DNA from: Nematostella vectensis
Lineage: Eukaryota > Cnidaria > Anthozoa > Actiniaria > Edwardsiidae
DNA length: 64,000 nt
Direction of reading: 5' to 3'
Assembly: GCF_932526225.1 (NCBI RefSeq)
Contig: NC_064036.1
Coordinates: forward strand, 4,527,501 to 4,591,500
Shown here: in pieces, positions 12,066 to 22,823 of the stretch
Position numbering within the stretch: position 1 is the stretch's first letter
How the letters are laid out: each line of letters begins with the position of its first letter
The notes under the pieces: generated by a model
Seen by the model: only the letters and a program-made list of their open reading frames with translations
Databases searched by the model: none
What the model was told of the DNA's origin: nothing
Translations under genes and position numbers: made by a program

Positions 12066-13569
12066 AACATAATTACTACAAAAGCAAAAAAGAATGGACA
12101 ATTGGGACATTCCATGGCAGAAAGGAAACAAGTTGTGTATAATCATATAATTGTACCAGGGCTTTTATTAACTATCAGAGTAGGAAGTGGAGCTTGATAA
12201 GTAGGGGGTGGAAATTATTTTATCTTTTTAAATATGGTGCTCGGTGGAAAATAGCCAGACGGGGTTTAATGACACCCTTGTGTATAATATATTCCCTCAA
12301 AACTCCCTGGTATAATATTCAAGCAATAATTAAAAAGAAAAACATCTATAAAAAACAAACTAACCAACAGCCAGTAATAGATAGAGAAAAAAAAAAGAAA
12401 GAAAAAACAGGGCAAAGCTATGGTGAGATTATTGAGCTTATCTGTAGATTGTATATTTAGAAATCAATGCACAAGTTTCAATGAACAGATGTATAAATCA
12501 GTTGTGTGCCCCTGGATTGTTAGGTAATAATTTGTGTTAAACATATATAAGTCTTCAAATTATACATTGAAAAAGGATGTTTTGTAATAGAGATGCAGAT
12601 GTTTATAGAAATACCTGTTTAGACTTGGTAAAGCTGCCTTTTGACTAATAAGAACCTTTTTTTTTGTTTAATTTCAATCCCTGCCTGACTTACAAAACTC
12701 AAAAAGTTGGGGAGGGGGGGGGGGTTAGAGTAATCCTATTAAAGAGTAGAATTTAAGAGAAAGGGGAAACCTAATTTGGTATCTGTGTTAGAACTTTTTT
12801 GACATGATGGTTTAATTTAAGGTCCATACCAAGATCTACTGAGAGGGGTGAAAAGTAACATGCGGATAAGTAACATGTGGAAAAAGGATATTATTTGTCA
12901 ATCCTGCAATAACAAATGTTTGGTGGCCAAAGGCAGGTGTGCATGCGCCCTGTGCACTCCCTCAGGTATGTGGCTGTATTTGGCATTTAATAAAGATGCA
13001 AAAATAAAGATAACCACCAATATATATTTCTTGATTGAATGATATCTGCAGTATTAAGGCAGGTTTCTATGGCATCCATATTTCATGTATATGTATAAAA
13101 CTAGTAGATCAAAAAATTATACCGATCAGAAATAAAAACATGCATTGTCCGGCCTTAACAAGATATTTGAATGTGCTGATAAGGGCCAATCAGAGCACGC
13201 TTTTTTATTAGCATTGTTTTCCAGCCAATCCCAGTGGGATCCCAAAATATGGGACCCAAATATGAGACCCAAACATGAAAATTTTACAGTATTTGTATCA
13301 GGCCTTCTTTTTATCGCTTTCTGGTATATACTTCATAGGGAAACATAAAAGGGACTGACACTTGGGCTACATCAGGTCATTCAATTGGTTTTGAGTTTGA
13401 GAGCCGACTTAGCCTAAACTGATCAAGTTACTTTTTGAGTGGCAAATTCAAGTCAAAATAAACACAGAAATGATTGTGCCAATGATGCCAGGGACATTAA
13501 AAAAAATTGAATTCAGATCTTTAGCAGGCCTAAAAATACTGTGAGGCACAACACACGACATGAAGAAAA

Positions 13570-13680
13570 TATATTGGTGACACAGCTACGCCCCTGCTGG
13601 TCATTTCCTTACAATTTCTAAAAATATTGGGAGGGGGGCACATGGCCCCTTTGCCTGATACTACAGCCTGGGCTTGTGAG
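13570..13680. repeat. dispersed repeat fragment, related to 38400-38560
   Basis: Contains GCTACGCCCCTGCTGG ... GGGGGGCACATGGCCCC ... TACAGCCTGGGC. This resembles the element at 38400-38560 (GCCGTAGCAGGGGTGGGGCA ... TGCCCCACCCT), suggesting two copies of one non-autonomous family. Confidence 0.4.
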
Positions 13681-14919
13681 CACTAAACAAGTTGCTTTTT
13701 GTTATTGGTATTTTGCCGCTAAAAGCCTGAAGGTGCACAAGTTTGCCGCCCGAAATGTGATCTGTGTGTTAGTCCCCTGGTATTGAGTGTGGAAATCAAA
13801 CTCAAAAAAAAAATGAGTTCAACAATGTTCAATTGTTGAACTCATCAAGAATCAAGCAAAAGAATAAATTTTGATTGTGTTGGATTAGCATTTTGTTCTG
13901 TTTTCTTGATTGATTATGTCAGGAATACTGAACATGAATTACACCTTACAAAAATATCTAGTAAAAATATTAAGAATCATTATTAGAGAGCAAAATAGGA
14001 ATTTTGTGTTACAGATGAATAACTTAAATAATCTGGGTACTGGCGTTTACGATTACTAATTATTTTGTTAAAATTTCATAAATTACCCAAGTTATTCTTC
14101 TATTAAGACATTTTGTGACATTACAACTCTAACTGACTTTGGCAAAGACCATATTTGGAAGAGAAAATACCCTCTTGTCAGCCTACCTTGTACCCAGGTG
14201 CTCACTAGAGTGACCAGACTAAGCACGCAGGGGTGCATTCCCTTCCCTTGGTCCTTTGCCCCAGCGCCAAACCCATACTTAACATCAGAAAATCTCAAGG
14301 CTTGAGAATTTTTTGGGGGGGAGGGGTGGGGTATATTCATTTTTTGGGAGGAGGGTTGGGTATAACCTCGCAGGCGTTTGCCGTTAAGAAAGCTTTCACA
14401 AACAAATCCACTTATAGATCTCAAGAGGGTGTTAGATAAATTGCACTGTGCAAGGGAATTATCGTTTTAAATATTTTAATGGAAAATAGGCAAAATGACG
14501 ATTTTCTATAGAATAATTTTCGAAAGCGATAAAAATCGCTAAAAAGCGGGAGATTTGGTGCTCAATGCGGGAGAGCGGGAGAAGGGGTCCAAAATCTTGA
14601 GAGTTGACAGGTATGGCTAAACCTTCCCATGGCTCATTGCACCCACTCTAGGCGCCCACAAGTATATTTAACACTTGTTTTTACTGAGATGCCTGGGTAC
14701 AAGGCAGCTTGTCAGCCTTGTCTACTTATTTAAAACTTCTAATTTGCTGAAGCTTTATCACAAAAAACACCATTAACGCTAAACTTCACAAAACCTTCAC
14801 ACTTTTACCTCTAATTTTCCTTGAATTGTCTACTCTGCCTTCTTCAATAGAAATTGAGGTGTGAAGTCGGTTATTGTCCTTGATGTTTGTGTATATGATA
14901 TTATGTTCATTTATTTCAG

Positions 14920-15280
14920 TTACAAAGGAGTCTTCCACTCGAACCATTCGGATGGGTAAGCCTATGTACTTATGAAGAAAACTAGAACTTCAATTAATTA
15001 TAATTATAATCCATACCTCTCTTTCTTGCTTCTTTTACACACATACAGAGAAAAATATATTCTTCGTCATGAGTTTAACTACTGCGAACCAGTGAACTAT
15101 GCTTGGGATTTATGGTTGAATGAATGTTCAGGTTCAGGGAGAAAGTGTACACGACCGACATGTTGGACATGTTGTAACAAAGGTTACTTTGGGTTGCCTG
15201 TGTTGATGCCAATGGAGCGCGCTGATAGGAGGCCGGCGCCGAGGAGCACCGTAGGTACACAGGGAGCTTACTTTAATTAA
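14920..15280 (+). CDS. C-terminal exons of an unrecognised small protein
   Basis: Two exons, 14920-14955 and 15049-15280, join in frame. Acceptor TTATTTCAG precedes 14920, donor GATGG|GTAAGC follows 14955, and acceptor CACATACAG precedes 15049. The joined frame reads YKGVFHSNHSDGEKY, continues with NYCEPVNYAWDLW, then the Cys-rich CTRPTCWTCCNKGYFG, and ends TQGAYFN-stop at 15278-15280. A polyadenylation signal sits only 8 bp after the stop, which supports a real gene end. The start and upstream exons are not identified, so the protein is partial. I do not recognise the family. The Cys spacing (C-x4-C-x2-CC) could bind metal, but this is speculation. Confidence 0.55.
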
Positions 15281-15287
15281 CGGTTTG

Positions 15288-15293
15288 AATAAA
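15288..15293 (+). terminator. polyadenylation signal
   Basis: AATAAA 8 bp after the stop of the small + strand gene, giving a very short 3' UTR. Confidence 0.55.
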
Positions 15294-15364
15294 GTTCGAA
15301 TGTTCTTATGCGTTGTTATTGATTTAATTCGATAATTGAAGCCTGCAACGACTCCCCAAGACCC

Positions 15365-15470
15365 TGAGACAGCCTGATTACTGCGACAGCCACCTCAATC
15401 GGAAAATACTACTACGCCAGCTAGCACAGTTTATGTGTTAATAAACCAGGGTGACCATTCCCATAGTAGC
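15365..15470. repeat. duplicate of a chitinase intron segment
   Basis: Matches 16679-16762 with few changes (shared GTGTTAATAAACCAGGG, GACCATTCCCATAG, GCTAGCACAG). The second copy begins in the intron immediately after the donor of chitinase exon 6, so a piece of that intron start has been copied downstream of the gene. Confidence 0.7.
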
Positions 15471-15935
15471 GAAATGATGACCTATGGCCATCAACATACA
15501 TTCATAGTCGTGTGATGATGACACAGGGTGACTATCACTATCCGTGGCACTGCCATAAAATGGTGATGCCGCATATCATTGACTTCAAGTGGTAAGATAT
15601 GGTAAGTGCGACATTTTATGGACATTTTAAACTAGAGCTTAAAAACATCGACGGTGGCAAAACAACATTAGCGGCTGGAAAAGACCAATGAAAGTTCAAA
15701 GAGCAAAAATGGGAATAATTTAAAGAGAATTAAAGAATCTCTCTTGTAGGCACTTTGAAAAGAGCTGTGGTTCCGCTATAATATGCACTAAGCTAATTTG
15801 ATATATTAGTAGCAAAATAGTGTACCGGATTTATACTTATATAACAGAAACCTTGTTTTTAGGGACAATTTTTACATTTTATAGGATGGTTGTCAATAGT
15901 AAAAAAAACAAGCACGATCTAGTCAATACAACCGT

Positions 15936-15941
15936 TTTATT
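15936..15941 (-). terminator. polyadenylation signal of the chitinase gene
   Basis: Minus-strand AATAAA (GATAAATAAAACGG) 72 bp beyond the chitinase stop at 16013. Confidence 0.55.
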
Positions 15942-16012
15942 TATCATTTTCTACCCGTCATGCGTCTTTTGCCGCGCCTCAACACCAAATATCACGTGAC
16001 GTAACACTCAAA

Positions 16013-19000
16013 TTAGCAAGTGACATTACTAGGCCAGTCACAATTTTTGGTTTTCTTATTGTAAAGAAGACCTGCTGGACAACTGTTGGGGTAAGCTACC
16101 CCTCCAGCGCACATGACGAACTTGGAGCAGTCGTTAGGGTCGGGATGCGTGCCGTCCCCGAGAGACGAGCAACTTACTGGCCCTGAAATTAGAATAACAA
16201 ATAGGTTTACTTTGACACACTGACAGATCAACTTGATAAGCCGTGCCTTTTTGTTTTCGCACTCAGCTGATTTAGGTTCTTGCACTATGGATATGGCTGG
16301 TGGAGGAGCCATGGTATTCAACAAAGGGCGATAAACCAACAGATGCATAGCTAAGGGTAGCAGAAAAACATGGTTCTTTTTGATAAAATCACCAAACCGA
16401 GATAATTTGTAGATTGTTTTGCAAATACTATCTATGACTGCGCAAGTCCCCTACACACAAGGCAGGGGCTTAGCCAGGGGGGTGGCCCAGGGGGCCCGGT
16501 CCCCTTCTAGCAGCCAAAAATACAGTAAATGTATGAGACATTATCTAAAATACAGGAGACAATGCCTTGAAAAGGCCTTTTGAGCCCTCTCCTGTCTCCT
16601 GGCTACGCAGCTGCAAGGATATACAATGGACAGGACCCGGATCGAGTAGAAACAAAGTAAAAAATATATGTTTTGTATTATGACAGCCACCTAAATCAGG
16701 AAAAAATACTTTGCTAGCTAGCACAGCTAATGTGTTAATAAACCAGGGCGACCATTCCCATAGCACACTCACCACTAGGTTGACTTGTGGTGACCGGGGC
16801 CTTTGTAGTGGTCGTAACCTTGTCTGTGGCAAGTGGTGCTTTCGTGGTTGCTGGGGGCTGGGGTGGGGCATTAGTTGTAGGGTGGACCGGTGGCGGCTTA
16901 ACGGTGCCTCCGCTGACCAGCTTGAATGCGTGTTCACTGTAATGGTTGCCGTTGGGTTTATTATTCTGCGCCCACGAGCAGTCCCATAGCATGATACCGC
17001 TGACTCCAGGCTTGTCGCGAATCAGCTGTGGAGAAAAGGTAAAATGAAAATATGTATAATTTTGTCTTGATTCTTTTATACTTCCGCCACTCAAGGACAT
17101 CTACATAATGTACTTTATAAAAGGGTTAAATCGAAAATGTAGTTTTAAGGTATTGTTAAGGAGGGGCCTGTTCTGACATTTTGAAACATCGGAAAATTGC
17201 AACATATTTCTCACCCAATTTTGACAGTTTCCCATTACTCTAAGTTTCTCTGGGTTCAAGAAGTGACACGCGACTTATAACTTCACCTGTTCTCAGCCAG
17301 TTTTTCCGGCGTGGAGTGTAAACATCCGTTTTATAACATCACCTTGTACTGCTTGTATTTTTCAGCCAGTTTCTTCGGCGTTAAGTAGTTATAATATGTG
17401 GTAATTACAACATCACCTTGTATTTCTCGGACAGTTCTTTCGGCGTGGAGTAGTTATAGTAAGCGGTAATTATAACATCACCTTGTATTTTTCGGCCAGT
17501 TTCTCCAGCGTGGAGTAGTTATAATATGCGGTAATTATAACATCACCTTGTATTTCTCGGCCAGTTTCTCCGGCGTGAAGTAGTAATGCGGTTTTCCCGC
17601 CGCGCCTGTACCAGCCGGAAGACCAAGGATTATCTTTGGTCCGTTCGTAATCCCATTCGCCCAATTCAACCACGTGTCCATCACCGAGACAAAGTACGAG
17701 CTGCCCGGGTAACAATAGTTGTTGTAGAACTGAATGAAGAGGTAGTCAAACTCACTTCCAACCTCTGAAGGAAAAACGTCATTTCATGAGAAGGGCTGAC
17801 GGGAAGAGAATCTACCCCCCCCCCCTACCCCCACCCAAAAAAAAAAAGAGAGAAAGAAGAAGAAAGAAAAAAACTCTATCAACTAATCAAAGCAAAATCA
17901 TTAAACACACGCCGAATTGAAATTTCGCCCTTAGCAAATGAATAATCATAACACCTTTGAAAAAAGAACAGACGCACCATTGAATTGTATTTATATTTTT
18001 TAAGCATTTTGAAGCCGACTTCCATAGTTCTCTAATCTGCCTCGTTTTTAGTTTTTTACCTCTCGCTACCCTTCGCTTTTGCGTCTACTCCCATTCCCTA
18101 TCCGCCTCCCACGCTTCCTTTCCCCATCCTTTCTTTCCCCATGCTTCCTTTTCCCGCTCTTCCTTTTCCCTTCTTTTCTTCCGCCATACAAACCCTCTAG
18201 TGCGGAGCCTGGTGTCTGCGGGCCCATCCACTTGTCGGGGAAGGGGCACTGTGGCGCGGCCGTGATCAGATATTGTCGACTGGAATCGGTGCGCATCAGC
18301 TGGCGAATCTCCCGCACGAAGTCGGGGTAGTACTTGTAGCTGCCCACCTCGATATCCAGATCGACACCATCTAGTACAGCGCTTAAAACATGAAATCCAG
18401 TCAAGAGTATGATAACCCACTTTCTTTTCACTTATTCATAGCAAAAAATATCCAATCTTGAAAAGTACCGCTTCTTTGCTTTAGCCACATCTTTTTTATT
18501 GTTTTCATTCAACTCTGGAAGACAAACTATATGATGAAATTCCATAATAACCATCTAAAATGTCTTGTAAACTAGTTACCAATCCAAACCAAAATATCAC
18601 AATGTGACTATCCCAAATGAACGGACGGGAGTGAGTCCTTTCTCACCATTGGAATTCGATAGGTTGACAAAATGACGGCTGACACGAGAACCTTAAGCTT
18701 TTTTGCTCTGTGCGTATTCAAGTAAGTGTCTCGGGTGACATTTAAACCACCTCATTGAATAGGTCATACTACATCATATCACTACATACTACATAATATC
18801 AGTCATCTTGACTCAGCAGCTTTTAAAATTAACCCCATAATTTCCTACAGATTTCAAAAGGAACCTCCATCTATCAAGCAGTCACCCTCTTGAACATAGT
18901 CTCCCTTAAGTGCCGAAGATATCAGTTGTACTCACCTCAAAAACGGCCTTTTCCCAGGCAGGTCTTGCCCTCCGAGGAACATATTCCAGATGTTATAAGC

Positions 19001-21060
19001 GAGTGCTCGGGCGTTAGCTGCACTTCCTAGTGTCCCATCGCACGTGTCGCCACCAAGTGAGATTATCACTTTCTTGCCCATCTTCTGACAGTCCCGTATC
19101 CCTCCACCAATTGTCGCGCACTCATAGATTCCTGGGTAATTCGCATCCGGGACATAGCTGCAGTGATGAGCGAAGTTCATGCCAGGGAGTTTAGGATCTA
19201 TAGTCACATAAATTCAACCCAGTCTTAGGCAATTCGCATTAATGAGGACTGACATATATTTCTAACAACGGGCCTATTTATAATAAAGTCGTGCCTTATT
19301 GTTATAACAAGCATTGCACTTCTCAGCTAATAAGTCTTTAAGTACAAATGTCTTTTTTATTACAAATTTGGCAAGGTGTTATTTCAAATATGGCTTCAAT
19401 TATGTCTTATTAAAAACGTGTAACGGCTTTATTAAGTGTTATTATAAATGTGGCAAGACCCTATTACAAATTAAGCACATCTCTTATGGTGTAAAATTAG
19501 TCCCAAGTGCTATCTCTCAGGGAAACAATCAGAAAGTTTGCTATCCCTAAGGGTGTCATCCAGCCCTATTCAAGTGAAAAGAGTATTATGTCCTAACAAA
19601 CTGTATTAATTTCTCACCTTAATTGACCAATCAGAATCGCCATTGTTCTGTCTATAACGGTGATACACAAAGCTTTTCACTAAAGTTTTTCTTTTACTGC
19701 CATCCCTTAGGGAAAAAATTCTTAAGGCCACGCCATGTTGGCCACACCCACTTTGCTATCCCTTAGGGTAGAAATTCTTAAGGCCACGCCATGTTGGCCA
19801 CACCCACTTTGCTATCCCTTAGGGTAGAAATTCTTAAGGCCACGCCATGTTGGCCACACCCACTTTGCTATCCCTTAGGGTAGAAATTCTTAAGGCCACG
19901 CCTTTATGTTGGCCACACCCACTTTGCTATCCTTTAGGGTTTCCCCCAGGGACCAAAAACTAACCAGGTCCTTTATTTCGCACATCAAACAATCGATGGA
20001 CGAAAGCGATGACGTAGATATCGAAGTCGTAGTTGTTACAGAAGTGTCTCAGGTCTCTCTCGTAGTTCAATCTGCCAAATGTGGGCCCTGCCGCATTTTG
20101 TCCCCAGTACCCCACCAAAAGCTGTCGATTGGATGGAAGTGACCTGAGAAAAGCAAGGGGTAGTGGTAGGGAGAGTTGTCAGTATGACGCCAGGGTGCTG
20201 CTGGTGGTGGTGGGGGGGGGGGGGGGGGGGAGAGGGTGTGTAAGAAAAGGAAAAGGAAGTAGACCATTCAGACGTTCGCTAAATCATCTGGGGTTTTCGG
20301 CCCCAGCACTTCTGTCTACCGGTCTGTAGATTACAAAGGTTCCTGGTAACGCCAAACATAGAGTAAAAAAAATATTGTAGTCTATGGGCGCCTTGGGTCT
20401 TTTGGGAGCTCGAAAGAACAGAAGTGAGCATTGATTGATGACGAGGCTTGACTAGCTGCAGTCCGCGTTCTACGAAGCTCGAGGTACTTTCATGTGTGTA
20501 AAGACGCGGGACTTGAATGGAATTCGTCGAGTCGTTGTTTCTTTGATTAGTCACACACTTGACTTGGCTTACACGTATGATCAAAAAGGTATGAACAGAA
20601 AATCATTGTGTCGTAGCCCACATTGCTTCATGGGTATCAAATGAATAATCAAAAAGAAGGGTAAGTAAAGTCATTTAACCGAAATTCGAAAAGAGTTGGT
20701 TTATTCTTTATTTCTAGTGCCTATAACTATTCACATGGCTTTCTGAGACCAGAATTAAGGTTTACGTTACCCATGAGCTATCGCGAGCTACGACACTTGA
20801 AATAGGCGGGGAAAGAAGAAAACGCCATAAAAAAAGCCTAAACAAAAGCCCTTCTAGATAGTCTGAGAAAAAAAGACCATATTGGATGGAAATATTACTT
20901 AACACACTTTTCGCTTTATAGGGGGTATCACTGTATTTTTCTGTAGAAGACTTTAAATTAACTTGGCATTTTTTTCGGTTTACCTTTTAGTACTTGCGGA
21001 AGCACACGACAAAAGGCTCGCAATCACGAGCACTAGCGCTAGCTGTACCACCGTCATCAT
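16013..21060 (-). CDS. secreted GH18 chitinase with C-terminal chitin-binding (CBM14) domain, seven exons
   Basis: Hydrolyses beta-1,4 chitin outside the cell. Exons (-): 21060-20984, 20143-19965, 19197-18936, 18381-18194, 17764-17547, 17025-16773, 16182-16013; 1347 nt, 448 aa, all phases compatible. Exon 1 is a signal peptide (MMTVVQLALVLVIASLL..CASA). The GH18 barrel (class III/hevamine type) runs from about 30 to 335: LLVGYWGQN (strand 1), VIISLGGDTCDG (strand 3), DGVDLDIE at 177-184 with the D-x-x-D-x-D-x-E catalytic set and acid Glu184, FIQFYNNYCYPG, and GIMLWDCSW. A Pro/Thr linker (about 348-392) leads to a CBM14 domain with its six Cys (397-448). Exon 5 ends inside a 65-bp array that repeats its donor; exon 2's donor (G|GTTAGT) lies 20 bp from another array. 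An in-frame ATG further upstream (21165) would hide the signal peptide and is less likely. A digestive or chitin-remodelling role is inferred. Confidence 0.9.
16470..16620. repeat. dispersed repeat in chitinase intron 6, copy also at 63760-63905
   Basis: Shares AGCAGCCAAAAATACAGTAA and AATGCCTTGAAA with 63760-63905 in an enolase intron, with GC-rich ends (GGGGTGGCCCAG). It is a short non-autonomous mobile repeat of unknown family. Confidence 0.65.
17281..17590. repeat. 65-bp tandem array spanning the donor of chitinase exon 5
   Basis: On the minus strand each unit holds the exon 3' end (coding Tyr-Tyr-x-Tyr/Phe-x-x-x-EKLAEKYK), the donor AAG|GTGATG and about 20 bp of intron. Donors recur at 17547, 17482 and 17417 (exactly 65 bp apart), with two more diverged copies toward 17281, one carrying a 9-bp insertion. 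Only the first donor keeps the frame: read-through gives Val-Met-Leu-stop. Confidence 0.85.
19696..19944. repeat. 56-bp tandem array in chitinase intron 2
   Basis: Four to five near-identical units (TTTGCTATCCCTTAGGGTAG ... AAGGCCACGCCATGTTGGCC). Unit starts are 56, 56 and 59 bp apart. The array stops about 20 bp inside the intron from the exon 2 donor at 19964. Confidence 0.9.
20212..20230. repeat. poly-G tract (19 G)
   Basis: Uninterrupted run of G on + in the chitinase first intron. It is a length-variable microsatellite, and potentially quadruplex-forming on one strand. Confidence 0.9.
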
Positions 21061-21446
21061 AGCTCCTATATTACCAAGTGCTATACTTGCCGAAAAGAGG
21101 CCTGCGCTTTTCTGGGGCGTTTCCACTGTCATAACAGCTGTATTAACATACCCGTATTCTGACATCCTCTTGACAAGGCTTCACGAGTAAAGCAGCTAGT
21201 GGGGGCAGCTGGAAGAAGGCGTGTGCTTGTGTTTGGACAACTGGAGCACGGGTGACCTTAGTACAGCAAAGGAAAATGGAATAGCACCCTTCCATTCCAA
21301 AATGTAATGTAGGCAACCTTTTTTGCAGATACACAGCTAGTGCAAACATTCAAAAGCCAATCTACTTATTTTCCGTATTCAGTGTTCTAGAACGCGCTAT
21401 AGAAATCAATATATTTTTTTTTCAATATTTATTTTATTTTATTATT

Positions 21447-21594
<148 letters not shown>

Positions 21595-21629
21595 CCAACT
21601 CTCCTGTTATGAAGAACTCTCAAAGCCTT

Positions 21630-21945
21630 TTGAATCCTTGACCGGCGCCGTTGGACAATTAGGTCACTCGGCTGAACACGGGAGCGAAGCAAACAACTTA
21701 TAGCGCGAGGCTGTCAACGGCGCATTTGATACGGATTTCATAATTTTTCGTGGTCTAAAATTCAGAACTATCAGTTTTCGAAGCAAGGTAAGTAATCTGT
21801 TATCTCTTATTTTTGTTTAATTTATATAACAGATTACTATGCGCCGATGACAGCCTTGCAGACTTTCCACATCGCAGGCTATAGTTTGCTTCGCTCCTTC
21901 AGCCGAGCGTACCTAATTGTCCAACGGCGCCGGTCAAGGATTCAA
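21630..21945. mobile_element. fold-back (inverted-repeat) element
   Basis: Arms 21630-21694 and 21884-21945 are reverse complements over about 60 bp (GACCGGCGCCGTTGGACAAT and its complement ATTGTCCAACGGCGCCGGTC, plus GGAGCGAAGC/GCTTCGCTCC). A nested inner pair (GAGGCTGTC-ACGGCGC versus GCGCCGATGACAGCC) and an innermost AGTAATCTGTTAT/ATAACAGATTACT lie between. This is typical of a non-autonomous fold-back or MITE insertion. Confidence 0.7.
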
Positions 21946-22823
21946 ATCGCTGCTTACTCGTTTTAAAAAATGGCTAGCGGCCAGGGAAAATGATTTAGCT
22001 CGGATGTTTTGCCACATATCGGATGTAAGTGTACCCTGGCATAGGTCTGCGATAGATAAAAATATTTTGTTTGTTGTATTTTCCTCGCGAATTTCGACGG
22101 TATTTGAGTGCTACCGAAAATGGCGCCTCCAACCTTGTTTCTTTCCTTAGTAGGGGGAGAGAAGTCATATATTCCGTTACGAAAACCCCCCAAAATCGTA
22201 TATTACACACAAATATGACAACAACAAGGCATGTTCTAAGTTGTAAGGCAATTTTATTGGCAATGTTTCACAAAAAATCGCGATTTCAATCCACTCGTTT
22301 TACCTCTAAGAATAACAGCCGATTCCAAGCTACGAACAAGCTTCGAAACCATTGCCTGGGCTACCTGTGCTTAGACCTCTTCTATGTTTTACCCTACTCT
22401 ACATTCCTTGCCCGTCTCACTTGGGCATCTACACTTCCATCAGACGGAACTTCGCTATATCTAAAATGGCGCCAACCATGCAATTCATTCAAGTAATACG
22501 AGATATGGCCTTGATATGAGTTTGTCATCCTTCAAAGATAAAGAAAAGAGAAAAAAAAGACACGGAAAATAGAGAATCGAAATATAAAACAACGTGTCTT
22601 AGAACGTTAGATCTTTTCAAGCTAAGGAAAGCAAGTTCAATGCTCTGTGTCTCAATCGAAGATTTTTCCAGGGCATAAGAAGGGATTTTCGAAGGGGGGC
22701 GGACCATCCCGAGTAAGGAAGGGGGAGGGGGGCAATAGAAATTCCCTTAAAAGTCCAATTCAAGGGTGGGGCAAATGGAGGGGGCTCCAGCCCTCCTGGG
22801 TCTGCCACCTCTTGCAATGGCTA

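Larger units (their letters stand above)
11242..14919. other. intergenic region with repeats
   Basis: Separates the SLC7 cluster from the small gene ending at 15280. It holds an ~83-bp tandem repeat (11815-12065), a G run near 12711-12724 and a transposon-like fragment at about 13570-13680. Upstream exons of the small + strand gene may lie here, but I could not identify them. A short Cys-rich open stretch at 12848-12966 ending in a donor-like site is too weak to call. Confidence 0.45.

Noticed and set aside
12848-12966. Cys-rich + strand frame CQSCNNKCLVAKGRCACALC ending at a GT donor
   Set aside because: The phase does not join to the exon at 14920 in the coding frame, and no intermediate exon was found.
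21061-21165. Longer chitinase start at 21165
   Set aside because: It would place about 35 residues before the hydrophobic signal sequence; the ATG at 21060 gives a proper secretory N-terminus.
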